Positions 1 through 7,402 of a stretch of 10,790 nt of DNA are shown here, piece by piece. The stretch comes from an uncultured Prevotella sp. (GTDB lineage Bacteria; Bacteroidota; Bacteroidia; Bacteroidales; Bacteroidaceae). The DNA lies in contig CALBJK010000100.1 in NCBI GenBank assembly GCA_937892695.1, positions 1-10,790 of the forward strand. The letters are read 5' to 3'. Below the pieces are notes generated by a model. It was not told the origin of the DNA, did no database searches, and was given only the letters and a program-made list of their open reading frames with translations. The translations under genes and the position numbers were made by a program. Numbering within the stretch: the stretch's first letter is position 1; every line of letters begins with the position of its first letter.

Positions 1-12
1 AGGCCTTTTTTA
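1..12 (+). terminator. Possible 3' half of an upstream intrinsic terminator
   Basis: The window opens with AGGCC followed by six T (6-11), which looks like the descending arm and T-tract of a Rho-independent terminator belonging to a gene to the left. The ascending arm would lie outside the window, so the stem cannot be confirmed. It could equally be a chance AT-rich run. Confidence 0.25.
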
Positions 13-128
13 TACGATTATTTTTGATTTGCGGCTAAATCAGAAACTTGAGTTATTTATCCTAAATCGGTTGTCAGGACAAAACCGACAAATAGGACAA
101 TTTTTCTTGTCGATTTCTTATATGCCCC

Positions 129-211
129 GTTCTGCGTTCCGATATGCCGCATATCACGTTCCAATATGCGGCATATTAGACTCTGATATGCGGCATATCG
201 GAACGCAGAAC
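129..211. repeat. 22-bp-phased palindrome cluster within a 28-bp inverted repeat
   Basis: Three near-perfect 15-base palindromes sit here: GATATGCCGCATATC (141-155), AATATGCGGCATATT (163-177) and GATATGCGGCATATC (185-199). Their starts are exactly 22 bp apart, about two helical turns, so all would face the same side of the DNA. The first is the reverse complement of the third. Together with their flanks (TTCTGCGTTCC on the left, GGAACGCAGAA on the right), 129-156 and 184-211 make a perfect 28-bp inverted repeat whose 27-base spacer holds the middle palindrome. The CGTTCC preceding copy 1 recurs before copy 2. No T-run follows, so it is not an ordinary terminator. It could be a multi-site operator, a cruciform or RNA hairpin, or a small dispersed repeat of the genome. 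The structure is read directly and the function is unknown. Confidence 0.9.
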
Positions 212-432
212 AGATGCGAATGCAACCCATTGACAATCAACCAAATAAAAGAGTGTGCCAAAAACATACAGAAAAACGGGTTCGTTCCGAAATAGAACAA
301 TTTATTCAGAGAGAGTCTTGTGAAGGAAGCCATCTTCTAAACAGAATATCCAATCTACGATAGATGGAAACCCAATAGATAATAAAAGGAAAAAGCAAAA
401 TGTACGTCTTCTTTGTAAATTAAGATGAATTA

Positions 433-464
433 TTTGGCTGAATGAAATTAATGTTATATTTTTG
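433..464 (+). promoter_or_regulatory. Bacteroidota-type promoter of the tetR-like gene
   Basis: TTTG at 433-436 (-33 element) and TATTTTTG at 457-464 (-7 element, consensus TAnnTTTG) are separated by 20 bp, the spacing known for Bacteroides primary sigma-factor promoters. Transcription would start near 470, giving a leader of about 35 bases before the ATG at 507. There is no Shine-Dalgarno site, only an A/T-rich leader, which is normal in this phylum. It probably also drives fabG, because I find no comparable promoter between the two genes. Confidence 0.75.
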
Positions 465-487
465 CACATGTTGAAATTCATGTGCAA
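462..487. promoter_or_regulatory. Operator-like inverted repeat over the tetR promoter
   Basis: TTGCACATG (462-470) and CATGTGCAA (479-487) form a perfect 9-bp inverted repeat with an 8-bp spacer. The left arm covers the last bases of the -7 box and the expected start of transcription, so a bound dimer would block RNA polymerase. TetR-family regulators commonly bind such palindromes upstream of their own gene, so this is the natural candidate operator. Because the likely start lies inside the repeat, it is less likely to act as an RNA hairpin. Binding is inferred. Confidence 0.6.
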
Positions 488-506
488 CATAAAGGAATAA
501 TTTAAA

Positions 507-1100
507 ATGTCTGTATCAAAGACCCGGCAGAAACTTGTCGATGTAGCACGACAGCTGTTTGCTAAAAACGGAATCGCCAATACAACGATGAACGACATAG
601 CCATAGCATCAGGCAAGGGAAGGCGCACCCTCTACACCTACTTCAACCGAAAGGAGGATGTCTATTCGGCAGTAATCGAATCGGAGTTGGAACGTTTGTC
701 CGACAAGCTCGACGAGGTTGCAGCGATGAAAATACGCCCGCAAGATAAAATTATAGAATTGATATTCACCCATCTGAGCATGATACGTGAGACTGTTGTG
801 CGCAACGGCAATTTACGTGCCGAATTCTTCCGTAACATCTGGATGGTAGAAAAGGTGCGCAAGAATTTCGATGAAGACGAAATAGAGCTATTCCGTAAGG
901 TTTATGCCGACGGGAAGGCTGACGGCGAATTTGACATTGATAATGTAGATCTCGTGGCCGACATCACCCACTACTGCATAAAGGGACTGGAGGTGCCTTT
1001 CATATACGGTCGTCTGGGGCATGGGATAACAGTAGAAGCCAGCAAGCCTTTGGTCGCCAAAGTTGTGTACGGAGCCTTAGGCAAGACGACAGGCAAATAA
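507..1100 (+). CDS. TetR/AcrR-family transcriptional regulator
   Basis: A 197-residue protein of typical TetR-family size. The N-terminal DNA-binding domain (about residues 5-55) contains the helix-turn-helix at about 26-46, with the characteristic run TTMNDIAIASG followed by RRTLYTYFNRKEDV, in which the recognition helix ends at YTYF. The remainder is all-helical and divergent, as expected for the ligand-binding and dimerisation domain, so the ligand cannot be read from sequence. Promoter elements (433-464) and a palindrome (462-487) lie immediately upstream and suggest autoregulation. fabG follows 80 bp downstream on the same strand without an evident promoter, so the likely role is control of fatty-acid synthesis, perhaps sensing an acyl-CoA, acyl-ACP or membrane signal. 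The family is certain; the regulon is inferred. Confidence 0.95.
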   Translation: MSVSKTRQKLVDVARQLFAKNGIANTTMNDIAIASGKGRRTLYTYFNRKEDVYSAVIESELERLSDKLDEVAAMKIRPQDKIIELIFTHLSMIRETVVRNGNLRAEFFRNIWMVEKVRKNFDEDEIELFRKVYADGKADGEFDIDNVDLVADITHYCIKGLEVPFIYGRLGHGITVEASKPLVAKVVYGALGKTTGK

Positions 1101-1180
1101 AGGAAGAAACCGCTTGCTGACACAAAGCCCACACCGGGAACGAAAATAAAAGTTACATCAAAATCATATAACAAAACAAA

Positions 1181-1927
1181 ATGAAATTATTGGAAGGTAA
1201 GACAGCCCTGATTACAGGTGCTGCACGTGGCATTGGTAAAGCCATCGCTCTGAAGTTCGCTTCGGAAGGAGCAAACATCGCATTCACAGACCTCGTAATC
1301 GACGAAAACGGCAAGAAGACAGAAGAAGAGATTGCCGCACTCGGCGTAAAGGCCAAGGGGTACGCCAGCAATGCAGCCAACTTTGAAGAGACGGCAAACG
1401 TCGTTGCCAAAGTGAACGAAGACTTCGGAAGTATCGACATTCTTGTCAATAATGCAGGAATCACAAAGGACGGACTGATGATGCGCATGACAGAAGCCCA
1501 ATGGGATGCAGTGATTGCAGTCAATCTGAAGTCGGCATTCAACTTCATACATGCCTGCACACCTATAATGATGCGCCAGCGTAAGGGTTCTATCATCAAC
1601 ATGGCTTCGGTCGTAGGCGTTCACGGCAATGCCGGACAGGCCAACTACGCTGCATCAAAAGCCGGACTGATAGCTCTGGCCAAGAGCATGGCACAGGAAA
1701 TCGGAAGCCGTGGCATTCGTGCCAACGCCATCGCTCCTGGTTTCATCGACACGGCCATGACACAGGCTCTTCCCGACAACATCCGTCAGGAATGGATAAA
1801 GAAGATACCTCTCCGTCGCGGAGGCACAGTAGAGGACATCGCCAATGTTGCCACATTCTTGGCTTCCGACATGTCTTCTTACGTTTCGGGCCAGGTCATT
1901 CAGGTCGACGGCGGCATGAACATGTAA
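1181..1927 (+). CDS. fabG: 3-oxoacyl-[acyl-carrier-protein] reductase FabG
   Basis: Reduces 3-oxoacyl-ACP to 3-hydroxyacyl-ACP with NADPH in the fatty-acid elongation cycle in the cytoplasm. The 248-residue length and features fit a classical short-chain dehydrogenase: cofactor glycine motif TGAARGIG (12-19), NNAG (90-93), and the catalytic tetrad Asn115, Ser143, Tyr156, Lys160 (the last two in YAASK). The PGFIDTAM segment (186-193) and the C-terminal DGGMNM are close to FabG, not just any short-chain dehydrogenase. The start has an A-rich leader and no Shine-Dalgarno site. The 80-bp gap to the upstream regulator shows no terminator or promoter, so co-transcription is likely, and a strong hairpin terminator follows the stop. 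Another short-chain dehydrogenase role is possible, but the C-terminal signature favours FabG. Confidence 0.94.
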   Translation: MKLLEGKTALITGAARGIGKAIALKFASEGANIAFTDLVIDENGKKTEEEIAALGVKAKGYASNAANFEETANVVAKVNEDFGSIDILVNNAGITKDGLMMRMTEAQWDAVIAVNLKSAFNFIHACTPIMMRQRKGSIINMASVVGVHGNAGQANYAASKAGLIALAKSMAQEIGSRGIRANAIAPGFIDTAMTQALPDNIRQEWIKKIPLRRGGTVEDIANVATFLASDMSSYVSGQVIQVDGGMNM

Positions 1928-1943
1928 TTTGTATTTTCATAAT

Positions 1944-2013
1944 AAGGTGAAGAAATGGGATAAAGCTATCAGGCACTGCATTTGATGCCACCATCCCGTT
2001 TCCTCACCTTTTT
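1944..2013 (+). terminator. Intrinsic terminator after fabG
   Basis: The arms 1944-1961 (AAGGTGAAGAAATGGGAT) and 1993-2010 (ATCCCGTTTCCTCACCTT) pair over 18 positions with one A-C mismatch and one G-U wobble. They enclose a 31-base loop that can form a small inner stem (GGCA/TGCC). Five T (2009-2013) end the descending arm. It lies 16 bp after the fabG stop and should end the tetR-fabG transcript. On the other strand no comparable T-run is present, so it works in one direction. It overlaps the alternative upstream starts of the next gene. Confidence 0.75.
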
Positions 2014-2029
2014 CCTTAAACATTCCGCA

Positions 2030-2707
2030 ATGAATCACCTTGACATTCTATACGAAGACAACCATATCATTATTGTTAACAAGCGTGCCGGCGAAATAGT
2101 CCAGGGAGACAAGACCGGCGACAAGCCGCTGTCTGACATCGTGAAGGATTATCTGAAAAAGAAATACAACAAGCCCGGCAATGTATTCCTTGGAGTGTCT
2201 CACAGGCTCGACCGTCCGGTAAGCGGAATTGTCATATTTGCAAAAACCTCAAAGGCACTGACACGGCTCAATGACATGTTCAGAAACGGCGATGTGCATA
2301 AGACATACTGGGCACTGACTCGAAACTGCCCAAAAATAAAGGAAGGCACCCTGACATCATGGATTGTAAGAAACGAAAAACAAAACAAGAGCTACCCATA
2401 CGACCATGAAGTGCCTAATTCGAAAAAGGCTGTACTCAAATATAAAGTTATCGGCCATACCGACAATTACACTCTTATCGAAGTAAATCTTATGACCGGA
2501 CGTCATCACCAGATAAGATGCCAGCTCGCGGAAATAGGATGTCCCATACGTGGCGACCTGAAGTATGGAGCCAGACGGAGCAATCCAGACGGAAGCATAT
2601 CCCTGCTTTCACGCCGTGCAGAATTCATACACCCCGTATCAAAAAAGACCATCGAGGTAAAAGCTCCAGTACCCGACGAGCACGTCTGGAGCTTCAAACA
2701 GTCATGA
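2030..2707 (+). CDS. RluA-family RNA pseudouridine synthase
   Basis: Converts uridine to pseudouridine in rRNA or tRNA in the cytoplasm; the exact target base cannot be told from sequence. With the start at 2030 the protein has 225 residues beginning MNHLDILYEDNHIIIVNK, the usual opening of a single-domain RluA-type enzyme without an S4 domain. The catalytic motif is HRLDRPVSG, with the nucleophile Asp61. The conserved C-terminal core LMTGRHHQIRCQLAEIGCPI (154-173), followed by RGDLKYGA, is intact. In-frame TTG (1982) and ATG (1985) codons lie inside the terminator loop and would add a tail that fits no family member, so ATG 2030 is preferred. No Shine-Dalgarno site is visible. The gap to tamB is 55 bp on the same strand, so read-through into tamB is plausible. 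Confidence 0.94.
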   Translation: MNHLDILYEDNHIIIVNKRAGEIVQGDKTGDKPLSDIVKDYLKKKYNKPGNVFLGVSHRLDRPVSGIVIFAKTSKALTRLNDMFRNGDVHKTYWALTRNCPKIKEGTLTSWIVRNEKQNKSYPYDHEVPNSKKAVLKYKVIGHTDNYTLIEVNLMTGRHHQIRCQLAEIGCPIRGDLKYGARRSNPDGSISLLSRRAEFIHPVSKKTIEVKAPVPDEHVWSFKQS

Positions 2708-2762
2708 AACAGTTTTTTCAAGCTTGGGAGGGAAAACAAACTAATACTGATTTGCCTGACAA

Positions 2763-5700
2763 ATGAAGAAGAGGATAAAAAGAATATCAGTCATACTTCT
2801 TACGCCATTCGCCATTTTCTTATTATTGGCGGCGTTGCTATACATACCGCCAATTCAGAACTGGGCGGTAAAGCAAGTTGCCGCTTACGCCTCGTCCGCC
2901 ACGGGCATGGACATAACCGTGGGGAGGGTCAGTCTGGTATTTCCCCTCGACTTGGGCATAGAACGTCTACGCATAATACAGCCCAACGACTCGCTGCCAC
3001 AAGTACGTGATACTGTGGTTGATGCACGCAGCCTCGTTGTCAATGTAAGGCTTCTGCCTTTGTTCAGAAGCCGCGTAGAGATTGACAAACTTGACTTCAG
3101 CGATGTCAGTCTCAACACCACTAATTTCATAAAGAGTGCACGTGTAAAAGGACGTATCGGCAGCCTCACTCTGCAAAGTCACGGCATCGACCTCGGCCGA
3201 CAGACACTCAGAGTAGACCAAGCCAGACTGGCCGATGCTGCAGTCGACGTAGCTTTAAGCGACACCGTGCCCGAAGACACAAGCAAGACACCGAACTATT
3301 GGAAAATAACACTCGACCATCTCGATATCAGCAAGACTGGAGTTACCGTTCATCTGCCCGGCGACACACTGCAGATAGGAGCACATCTGGGCAAGTTGAC
3401 AGCGCAGGAAGGACATTTCGACCTTTATAAGAACATTTACCGGCTGAACAGTCTCGAATGGAAAGAGGGCACACTCGACTATGACAACAACTTCAAGACC
3501 CACACGCGCAAGGGGCTTGACACCAATCATATTTCCGTTTCAGACATCACGCTCGGCATCGACTCTTTCGATTATGCCGCGCCCAAACTTGCACTGCTGT
3601 TGCGACGATGCTCCTTTAAGGAGAAAAGCGGCATCACCGTGAGCCAGCTATCCGGTCCCGTCTCGCTCGACAGTACGTCGATATTCCTTCCTGCCTTGCA
3701 ACTGCGTACACCCGAGTCACAACTACAAGCCAAGGTAGATATGGACTTCAACACCTTTGCCGACAAACGCCCCGGTCAGATGGATGTCTTTATAGCCGGT
3801 TCCATAGGCAAACAAGACATTGTACGCTTCATGGGTGACATGCCGTCCGACTTCATACACCGCTACCCCAACTATCCGCTCTCGCTTCGCGGAAAAGTAC
3901 GTGGCAATATGCGCCATGCATCGTTTGCCGGACTCGTCGTAAAGCTTCCTACCGCCCTCAATCTGCGTGCTGACGGATACGCATCCAATCTGACCAGTAC
4001 CGACAGGCTTCGCTCTGTTGTCAACATTGAAGCTGAAACCTACGACCTCAACTTTCTAAAAGCATTGCTGCCGCAGAACGTGAGAGAAACCGTGTTCCTT
4101 CCCCACGGCATTTCTTTCGACGGAAAGCTGCGAGCCGACGGCCAACGCTATTCATCAGACTTCATTCTTAGTGAGGGCGGAGGGAGAATCGAAGGGCAAG
4201 CCTTCTTCGACCTGCCGAAGACCAAATACAGAGCACGACTCAATGCCGTCAACTTCCACATTGAGCACTTCCTTCCCGGACAGGGGTTGAGCGCGTTCTG
4301 CGGAGGCATCGAAGCCGACGGTTCCGGCTTCGACTTTCTCTCAAACAAGACCACTCTTACAGCCAGAGCAGCCGTCACTACTTTTGCATACGACGGTTAC
4401 GACATGTCCGGAACAACTCTCAATGCAGACGTGAAAAACGGACTCGGACATGCCCATCTTAAAAGTGAGAACAAACTGCTCGACGGTATCGTTGACATCA
4501 ACGCCCTTATGAGCAAGACAAAGCTCGACGCTGCCATAATCTGTAATCTGAAAAAGGCCGACTTGTACAAGCTTCATTTCGTAGACAAGCCTCTCACGGC
4601 TGCCTTCAGCGCAAACGTCACTGTCGATAGCGACATGAAAAAGAACCACAAGCTGAAAGGAACGCTTGCCGATATCACCGTTGTAGACAGCGCGAAGACA
4701 TACCGCCCGAGCCAACACGTTGCCATGGACGTATTCACCCGGACCGACTCGACCCACGCTTCAATATCCACCGGCGACTTCCTGCTCCATCTCGACGCAG
4801 CAGGAGGATACGAACGCATCTTGCACAACATCGACGGACTTATGAAGGAGTCGCGCCGTCAATTGAAGGAAAGATACATCGACCAGCTGAAGTTACGCGA
4901 ATGGCTGCCACATCTGACAATGTATCTGAAGACCGGCCATGACAACATCTTCAGCCGGTCGCTCTCAAAGATGGGCTACCATGTAGGAGATGCTTTCATG
5001 GACATCGTTTCGTCAAAAAGCACTGGTATAAACGGACACATCGACATCGACTCGCTCGTGGCTTCGGGAGTACGTATTGACACCATCAGATTAAAGCTTA
5101 TTTCCGATTCGATGAAGACCGACTTTACCGGAAAAGTACGTAACAGCAAGAACAACCCACAGTACGTGTTTACAGCTCTCTTCGGCGGGACATTCTACGA
5201 GCGAGGTCTATATTACGGAATACAAGTCAAAGACGCAAAAGAAAAAGTCGGTCTGGCAATGGGACTTAATGCAGCGATGGAGAACAACGGCATACGGCTC
5301 AGCATCGGCGGCAAGCAGACACCGATTATTGGATACAAACAGTTCAAGGCAAACAAGGACAATTACATATTCCTTCGTGATGACCGTCACGTCTCTGCCA
5401 ATCTTCAGCTCAAAGCCGACGATGGCATGGGTGTACAAGTCTACACCAACGACAGCACCGGCGCATTACAAGACATGACTGTTGCCCTTGCCAAGTTTGA
5501 CTTGGCCAAAGTTCTCTCCGTCATTCCTTACATGCCCGACATAACCGGAATAATGAGCGGCGACTTCCACGTCATCAAGACAGCCCAAGAGCTGTCCGTG
5601 TCCTCTTCGGTGAGCATCGACGATATGACTTACGAAAAGTGTCGAATGGGCGACATCTCTTCAGACTTCGTATACATGCCAAAAGGAGATGGCACGCATA

Positions 5701-7400
5701 GCGTAGACGGCAGCCTCACATGTGACGGTCGCGAGGTGGGGAACATATCTGGTTCGTACAATTCGGAGGTCAAAGACGGAAACGCCCTTGACGCGACTCT
5801 GAGTCTTTCACGTACACCACTGGCATTGCTAAACGGATTCATTCCAGACCAGATTGTCGGGCTGAAAGGCTACTGTAGCGGAGACTTGTCTGTAAGAGGT
5901 TCATTGTCCCGACTTGACATCAACGGCAACATGAAGATGGATTCGGCATTCATTGCCAGCGTACCATACGGTGTCGAACTGCTTTTCAGTGATAAGTCTG
6001 TGCGGGTGGAAAACAGCCACATCATGTTTGACAACTTCAAAATGTACGCACACAACAAAAGTCCGCTGTCCCTCAACGGCTATTTCGACTTTTCCAGAAT
6101 CGATGATATGTTCCTAAGCATGATAATCCGAGCCGACAACCATCTGCTCATCGACTCTAAAGAAAACATGCGTTCCGAGGCATACGGCAAGGCGTATGTC
6201 AACTTCGTTGGACAGATGAAAGGCAAGCTATCCAATCTGTCAATGCGCGGAAAGCTTGACGTTCTCGGCTCTACGGACATGACATACATCCTGCGCGACT
6301 CGCCGCTATCCACCGACAACCAGCTTGAAGGGCTCGTCAAGTTTGTCAACTTCAGCGACACCACGACAGTTCATACCGTCAACCGACCGCCACTGGAAGG
6401 TTTTGACATGGACCTCACCATCAATATCGACGAAGGCGCACATGTCGTGTGCGCCCTTAATGCCGAACACTCCAACTACATCGACCTTATCGGAGGAGGC
6501 AATCTACGTATGCAGTACAGTGCAGCCGACAATCTGCGGCTCAATGGACGTTATACGCTCAGCAATGGTGAGATGAAGTATTCGCTGCCAGTCATTCCGC
6601 TCAAGACATTCACATTACAAGACGGAAGCTACATTGAGTTCAACGGTGATCCCATGAACCCACGTCTCAATATCAAAGCCACCGAACAGACCAAGGCTAC
6701 CGTCACCGACGAAAGCGGTTCGGGATCAAGGAGTGTATTGTTCGAGTGTGGTGTTGTCATTACCAAGACACTCAAAAACATGGGCTTGCAGTTCACCATT
6801 GACGCTCCCGAAGACCAAACTATGAGCAGCGAACTGCAAACCATGTCGCCAGAGAATCGTGGAAAAATAGCAGTTACAATGCTCACCACGGGAATGTATC
6901 TCTCTGGGGTAAACGACATGAAGGATTTTTCCATGAACAGCGCACTCAGCTCATTCCTCAACTCGCAGATTAATTCAATCTCGGGCAGCGCACTGCGTAC
7001 ACTCGACCTGAGTTTCGGTATGGAGAACTCTACCATAGGAGGTAACACCCATACCGACTATTCCTTCAAGTTTGCCAAACGATTCTGGAACAACCGTCTC
7101 AATATCGTCATCGGCGGTAAGGTGTCATCGGGCGCAGAAGTGGAGAACCAGAACAACACATTCTTCGACAATGTTACCTTCGAATATCGTCTGTCAGACA
7201 CGTCCAATAAATATCTCAGGCTCTTCTACGACCGCGACAGCTACGACTGGCTCGAAGGCGACGTAGGCAAGTACGGAGGCGGTTTCATGTACAGACGCAA
7301 GCTTCAGCATCTCGGCGAGATATTCGGAATAATGAAGAAAAAGAAGAGCGTAGACCCCCCAACTGTAAGACGTGACACCGTAAAACCAGACAACAAGTAA
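2763..7400 (+). CDS. tamB: TamB-like translocation/assembly module protein (AsmA/DUF490 superfamily)
   Basis: A 1545-residue protein. A basic N-terminus (MKKRIKR) precedes a single membrane helix at about 8-28, giving an inner-membrane anchor with the rest in the periplasm. Most of the chain alternates short beta strands rich in D, S, T and G, as in the long beta-taco folds of AsmA/TamB/YhdP proteins that bridge the two membranes. A charged helical stretch breaks the pattern at about 683-737. The C-terminal part (about 1100-1520), including LFECGVVITKTLKNMGL near 1325 and the following MSSELQTMSPENRGKIAV, is the TamB C-terminal (DUF490) domain, which contacts the Omp85 partner. The chain ends in a lysine-rich tail. 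tamL starts two bases after the stop, so the two are translationally coupled. Known roles of relatives are outer-membrane protein assembly and phospholipid transport; which applies here is not visible. Confidence 0.92.
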   Translation: MKKRIKRISVILLTPFAIFLLLAALLYIPPIQNWAVKQVAAYASSATGMDITVGRVSLVFPLDLGIERLRIIQPNDSLPQVRDTVVDARSLVVNVRLLPLFRSRVEIDKLDFSDVSLNTTNFIKSARVKGRIGSLTLQSHGIDLGRQTLRVDQARLADAAVDVALSDTVPEDTSKTPNYWKITLDHLDISKTGVTVHLPGDTLQIGAHLGKLTAQEGHFDLYKNIYRLNSLEWKEGTLDYDNNFKTHTRKGLDTNHISVSDITLGIDSFDYAAPKLALLLRRCSFKEKSGITVSQLSGPVSLDSTSIFLPALQLRTPESQLQAKVDMDFNTFADKRPGQMDVFIAGSIGKQDIVRFMGDMPSDFIHRYPNYPLSLRGKVRGNMRHASFAGLVVKLPTALNLRADGYASNLTSTDRLRSVVNIEAETYDLNFLKALLPQNVRETVFLPHGISFDGKLRADGQRYSSDFILSEGGGRIEGQAFFDLPKTKYRARLNAVNFHIEHFLPGQGLSAFCGGIEADGSGFDFLSNKTTLTARAAVTTFAYDGYDMSGTTLNADVKNGLGHAHLKSENKLLDGIVDINALMSKTKLDAAIICNLKKADLYKLHFVDKPLTAAFSANVTVDSDMKKNHKLKGTLADITVVDSAKTYRPSQHVAMDVFTRTDSTHASISTGDFLLHLDAAGGYERILHNIDGLMKESRRQLKERYIDQLKLREWLPHLTMYLKTGHDNIFSRSLSKMGYHVGDAFMDIVSSKSTGINGHIDIDSLVASGVRIDTIRLKLISDSMKTDFTGKVRNSKNNPQYVFTALFGGTFYERGLYYGIQVKDAKEKVGLAMGLNAAMENNGIRLSIGGKQTPIIGYKQFKANKDNYIFLRDDRHVSANLQLKADDGMGVQVYTNDSTGALQDMTVALAKFDLAKVLSVIPYMPDITGIMSGDFHVIKTAQELSVSSSVSIDDMTYEKCRMGDISSDFVYMPKGDGTHSVDGSLTCDGREVGNISGSYNSEVKDGNALDATLSLSRTPLALLNGFIPDQIVGLKGYCSGDLSVRGSLSRLDINGNMKMDSAFIASVPYGVELLFSDKSVRVENSHIMFDNFKMYAHNKSPLSLNGYFDFSRIDDMFLSMIIRADNHLLIDSKENMRSEAYGKAYVNFVGQMKGKLSNLSMRGKLDVLGSTDMTYILRDSPLSTDNQLEGLVKFVNFSDTTTVHTVNRPPLEGFDMDLTINIDEGAHVVCALNAEHSNYIDLIGGGNLRMQYSAADNLRLNGRYTLSNGEMKYSLPVIPLKTFTLQDGSYIEFNGDPMNPRLNIKATEQTKATVTDESGSGSRSVLFECGVVITKTLKNMGLQFTIDAPEDQTMSSELQTMSPENRGKIAVTMLTTGMYLSGVNDMKDFSMNSALSSFLNSQINSISGSALRTLDLSFGMENSTIGGNTHTDYSFKFAKRFWNNRLNIVIGGKVSSGAEVENQNNTFFDNVTFEYRLSDTSNKYLRLFYDRDSYDWLEGDVGKYGGGFMYRRKLQHLGEIFGIMKKKKSVDPPTVRRDTVKPDNK

Positions 7401-7402
7401 GA

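Larger units (their letters stand above)
1..506. other. Non-coding region upstream of the tetR-like gene
   Basis: About 500 bases without a credible gene. The only open frame of note on the plus strand (31-295) has to start at TTG, reads straight through the palindromic repeat at 129-211 and shows no protein-like composition. The minus-strand frame at 302-628 overlaps the tetR promoter and gene. Contents from left to right are a possible terminator tail, short GACAA/TTGTC repeats at about 70-113, the palindrome cluster (129-211), a featureless stretch (212-430), then promoter and operator (433-487). I see no RNA gene or riboswitch in it. Confidence 0.6.

Noticed and set aside
129..211. Short CRISPR array
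   Set aside because: There are only three units, the 22-bp period leaves a spacer of about seven bases, and the units alternate in orientation. No cas gene is present.
31..295. Open reading frame of 88 codons on the plus strand
   Set aside because: It starts at TTG, translates the palindromic repeat (129-211) as protein and has no recognisable domain. The dyad symmetry explains the openness better than coding does.
302..628. Minus-strand open frame of 108 codons
   Set aside because: It runs across the promoter, operator and start of the tetR-like gene, and its sequence resembles no protein family.
1181..1927. Long minus-strand frames opposite fabG
   Set aside because: They are shadow frames of a clearly coding gene with all catalytic residues on the plus strand.
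1982..2029. Upstream TTG/ATG starts for the pseudouridine synthase
   Set aside because: They lie inside the loop and arm of the fabG terminator and add residues not seen in the family. ATG 2030 gives the normal N-terminus.
2708..2762. Promoter for tamB (ATACTGATTTG before the start)
   Set aside because: TA and TTTG are four bases apart instead of two, and no -33 element is at the right distance. Read-through from the upstream gene is simpler.
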